A stretch of 7,958 nucleotides of DNA from an uncultured Chloroflexota bacterium (lineage in GTDB: Bacteria; Chloroflexota; Chloroflexia; Chloroflexales; Roseiflexaceae), in NCBI GenBank assembly GCA_903871975.1, contig CAIQIY010000703.1, positions 1 through 7,958 on the forward strand, in the 5' to 3' direction. The notes beneath the pieces were generated by a model. That model was not told where the DNA came from, did no database searches, and saw only the letters and a list, made by a program, of their open reading frames with translations. Shown here piece after piece: positions 6,107-7,958 of this stretch (within the stretch, counting starts at the first letter, position 1; each line of letters begins with the position of its first letter). The translations under genes and the position numbers were made by a program.

Positions 6107-6904
6107 ATGACGACGATGGATCTGGCCTATGAGACGTGTGGCGCCGGGCTGCCACTGGTGCTGCTGCACGCATACCCGCTCTCGCGCGCGATCTGGCGGC
6201 CGGTCGCCAGCCGGCTGGCCAGCACGGCACACCTCGTGCTGCCGGACCTGCGCGGCTTCGGGGCGAGTCCGGGCGGCCCACAGCCCGCCGCCTTCGGCGA
6301 CTACGGCGACGATGTCGTGGCACTGCTCGATCGGCTGGGCCTGGCCCGCGTCGTGCTGGCCGGCGTCTCGTTTGGCGGGTATATCGCGCTCGATCTGCTG
6401 CGGCGTCATCCCGAACGCCTGGCGGGCCTGGTGCTGTCGAACACGCGGGCGACTGCCGATACCCCGGCAGGCGTGGCGGCGCGCGCCCAGCAGGCCGCGC
6501 TGGCCGAGACGCACGGCGCGGCGGCGGTCGCCGACCAGATGCTGCCGCGCCTGCTGCGCCCCGACGCACCGGAAGAGGTGCAGCGCGCCGTCGGCCGCAT
6601 CATCACCGCCAACCAGCCCGGCGCGATCGCCGCCGCCACGCGGGCGATGGCCCTGCGCCAGGACACCAGCGCGCTCCTCGGGCAGATCGCCGTCCCGACG
6701 CTGGTGATCGGCGCGACCGACGACCCACTGATCGCACCCGCCGACACGGTGGCGCTGCATCGCGCCATTCCCGACAGCTCCCTGCTGATCTGCCGGGCAT
6801 CCGGCCACCTGAGTTGCCTCGAGCAGCCCACGAGCTGGGCCGCAGCCGTGGCAGCGTTGCTGCGGCGCGTCGCCACCGCCGAGCCGCGGCTCAGTCGCTG
6901 CTGA
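6107..6904 (+). CDS. Alpha/beta-fold hydrolase
   Basis: A 265-residue cytoplasmic hydrolase with the full catalytic layout: an oxyanion-hole strand LVLLHAYPLS (17-26, H21), the sequence PDLRGFGAS (46-54), the nucleophile elbow GVSFGG (86-91, Ser88), the acid in GATDDP (202-207, probably D205) and the histidine in ASGHLSCLEQP (231-241, H234). Between the elbow and the acid lies a helical cap (about 115-190). Family members include 3-oxoadipate enol-lactonases, esterases, haloperoxidases and haloalkane dehalogenases. The layout fits an esterase or lactonase best, but the substrate is not readable. No signal peptide is present. It is the second gene after the acetyltransferase. Its last 14 nt overlap the end of the convergent gene on the other strand. 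Confidence 0.93.
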   Translation: MTTMDLAYETCGAGLPLVLLHAYPLSRAIWRPVASRLASTAHLVLPDLRGFGASPGGPQPAAFGDYGDDVVALLDRLGLARVVLAGVSFGGYIALDLLRRHPERLAGLVLSNTRATADTPAGVAARAQQAALAETHGAAAVADQMLPRLLRPDAPEEVQRAVGRIITANQPGAIAAATRAMALRQDTSALLGQIAVPTLVIGATDDPLIAPADTVALHRAIPDSSLLICRASGHLSCLEQPTSWAAAVAALLRRVATAEPRLSRC

Positions 6905-7958
6905 TCGCCTGGCGGATCGCCGTCGACGACAGATCCACGCGGAACAGGCTCTCGGGCAGTTCGATGAACAGATCGCTGGCGCTCGCCGGAATCGGCAGGT
7001 CGCGCATCGTCGAGAAGACGTCGCCGCGCAGCCGCCCAGCCACCAGAAAGCGGCCGCCATGCTCGCGGACCACCGCAAAGGCCGCATCGCGGCCAGCTTC
7101 GCCGCCGTAGTAGCGTGGCTCGACCAGCCGCGCGGCCGTGTCGTAGCCGACGACGAAGACGCAATTGGGGAAGAGCCGCGCCTTGTCGACGAACAACGCC
7201 GCCCGCGACAAGACGACCGGGAAGCGAAACGCGAACTGCTGGACGCGTCGTTCGATGGTGGCGTAGTCGAGCGGTGGCTTGTCGGCATTCAGCACCGGCA
7301 ATTCGAACTGAACCGGGGTGCCCAACAACACCGCAGCGGCATGCGCCATGCGCTCGTGACCGGTATGCAACGGGTTGAACGATCCCGACACCAGCGCGTG
7401 TGGCTGCGGTCGGGGGTCGGCGATCGAGCCATCGCTGGCGATCACGACGTAACCCTGGTAGCCTTGCTGGCCCTCGAGCAACAATGCGATCGGATCGGGG
7501 GCCGCGACGACGCGCTCCTCGAGGTGCTCGCCGGCGGCCAGATCCAGCGGCGCTTCGAGCGCCAGCCCGCCGGCCCGCGCCAGCGCGTGCAGGATCATCA
7601 GGCTCACCAGCCGCTCTTCGGCATGGCGGTCGCGTTGCCCCTTGACCAGCGTCAGGCCCGACAACCGCACCTCGTGGCTGTCCTGCACCGCGATCCAGCA
7701 CCCGTGTTCGCCACGCTTGGTGCGGTCGGTGGCGATGGTGGCAGTACAGCCGATGCCCAGACAGCGCGTCCCGCCGCCAGTCAGCCGCATCGCCCGACGG
7801 TATGCGCGCGAAGCCATCGCCATCGCCGTCTCGGGCGAAACGTACTTCTCGGGTACGCGGCCGATCAGCTCGGCGAGCGCCTGTGGCGAGTAGCGATCCG
7901 ATGCCTCGACGACGGTGCGCGATGAACCGGCGACGTGGTGTAACCAGTACAGTGCCAG
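6891..7958 (-). CDS. CinA/PncC-like domain fused to a nucleotidyltransferase (NMNAT-like), C-terminal part
   Basis: The last 355 residues of a two-domain protein whose start lies beyond the right edge; the frame is open to the window end. Numbering starts from the edge. Residues about 1-130 resemble the CinA C-terminal (PncC, NMN amidohydrolase) fold: HHVAGSSRTVVEA (7-19), SPETAMAMASRAY (41-53), LGIGCTATIATDR (67-79) and KGQRDRHAEERLVS (106-119). Residues about 186-355 are a nucleotidyltransferase with SGSFNPLHTGHERM (191-204), which includes the HTGH variant of the HxGH site, DKPPLDYATIERRV (226-239), VVGYDTAARLV (269-279) and a C-terminal SSTAIRQAI (344-352), equivalent to the ISSTxIR motif of NMN/nicotinate-mononucleotide adenylyltransferases. 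A link to NAD or pyridine-nucleotide metabolism is inferred, not shown. I recall plant proteins with a similar two-part layout annotated only as nucleotidylyltransferase superfamily. The TGA at 6891-6893 overlaps the end of the convergent hydrolase gene. Confidence 0.85.
   Translation of the reverse strand: MALYWLHHVAGSSRTVVEASDRYSPQALAELIGRVPEKYVSPETAMAMASRAYRRAMRLTGGGTRCLGIGCTATIATDRTKRGEHGCWIAVQDSHEVRLSGLTLVKGQRDRHAEERLVSLMILHALARAGGLALEAPLDLAAGEHLEERVVAAPDPIALLLEGQQGYQGYVVIASDGSIADPRPQPHALVSGSFNPLHTGHERMAHAAAVLLGTPVQFELPVLNADKPPLDYATIERRVQQFAFRFPVVLSRAALFVDKARLFPNCVFVVGYDTAARLVEPRYYGGEAGRDAAFAVVREHGGRFLVAGRLRGDVFSTMRDLPIPASASDLFIELPESLFRVDLSSTAIRQAISSD

Noticed and set aside
5336..7288. 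650-codon open frame on the minus strand
   Set aside because: It runs antisense across the acetyltransferase and the alpha/beta hydrolase and into the nucleotidyltransferase in the wrong frame. The composition is biased and no family motif is present.
1..7958. Defence system, CRISPR array, prophage, insertion sequence, tRNA or rRNA
   Set aside because: I saw no transposase, integrase, repeat-spacer pattern, terminal inverted repeats or RNA-gene signatures. All long stretches are accounted for by ordinary metabolic or conserved genes.

Overview
This is a GC-rich chromosomal segment (roughly two thirds or more G+C by eye) from a bacterium with Shine-Dalgarno-type translation starts. It carries ten protein-coding genes, almost no spare DNA, and no visible RNA genes, mobile elements, CRISPR arrays or phage genes. 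The gene mix suggests an environmental, possibly Chloroflexota-like or actinobacterium-like, organism: an E. coli-type galT, an SfsA of the 'ADRGRL' kind, a small 'MISIELA...' protein often mislabelled CpaE, an Atg22-type transporter and a CinA-like/nucleotidyltransferase fusion. This placement is an inference from remembered family distributions, not from a marker gene.

Minus-strand block (positions 1-5303). Seven genes run leftward: galT, a calcineurin-like metallophosphoesterase, a 135-residue conserved hypothetical, a diacylglycerol-kinase-like lipid kinase, an enoyl-CoA hydratase, sfsA, and the first 130 codons of an MFS transporter that leaves the window. Three junctions are 4-nt ATGA stop/start overlaps (galT/phosphoesterase, phosphoesterase/hypothetical, hydratase/sfsA). 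Two others are 13 and 55 nt apart, so the first six genes look like one transcription unit. The transporter follows a 127-nt gap with a small inverted repeat and may be separately controlled.

Divergent control region (5304-5476). galT faces away from a rightward pair. An exact 9-bp inverted repeat (5332-5340 and 5421-5429) places a TAGGAT -10-like hexamer toward each side. The rightward one has a good -35 (TCGACA) at 17 bp.

Plus-strand pair (5477-6904). A GNAT-type acetyltransferase is followed after 27 nt by an alpha/beta hydrolase with an intact Ser-Asp-His triad. The hydrolase overlaps tail-to-tail by 14 nt with the last gene.

Right edge (6891-7958, minus). The C-terminal 355 residues of a two-domain protein: a CinA/PncC-like (NMN amidohydrolase-like) region followed by a nucleotidyltransferase with SGSFNP-HTGH and SSTAIR motifs, reminiscent of NMN adenylyltransferase. 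It is the most interesting gene here.

Functionally the leftward cluster mixes sugar-nucleotide (galT), lipid (lipid kinase, hydratase) and poorly understood functions. No pathway joins them clearly, and I see no convincing new defence or mobile system. Other long reading frames on both strands are GC-driven shadows of these genes.
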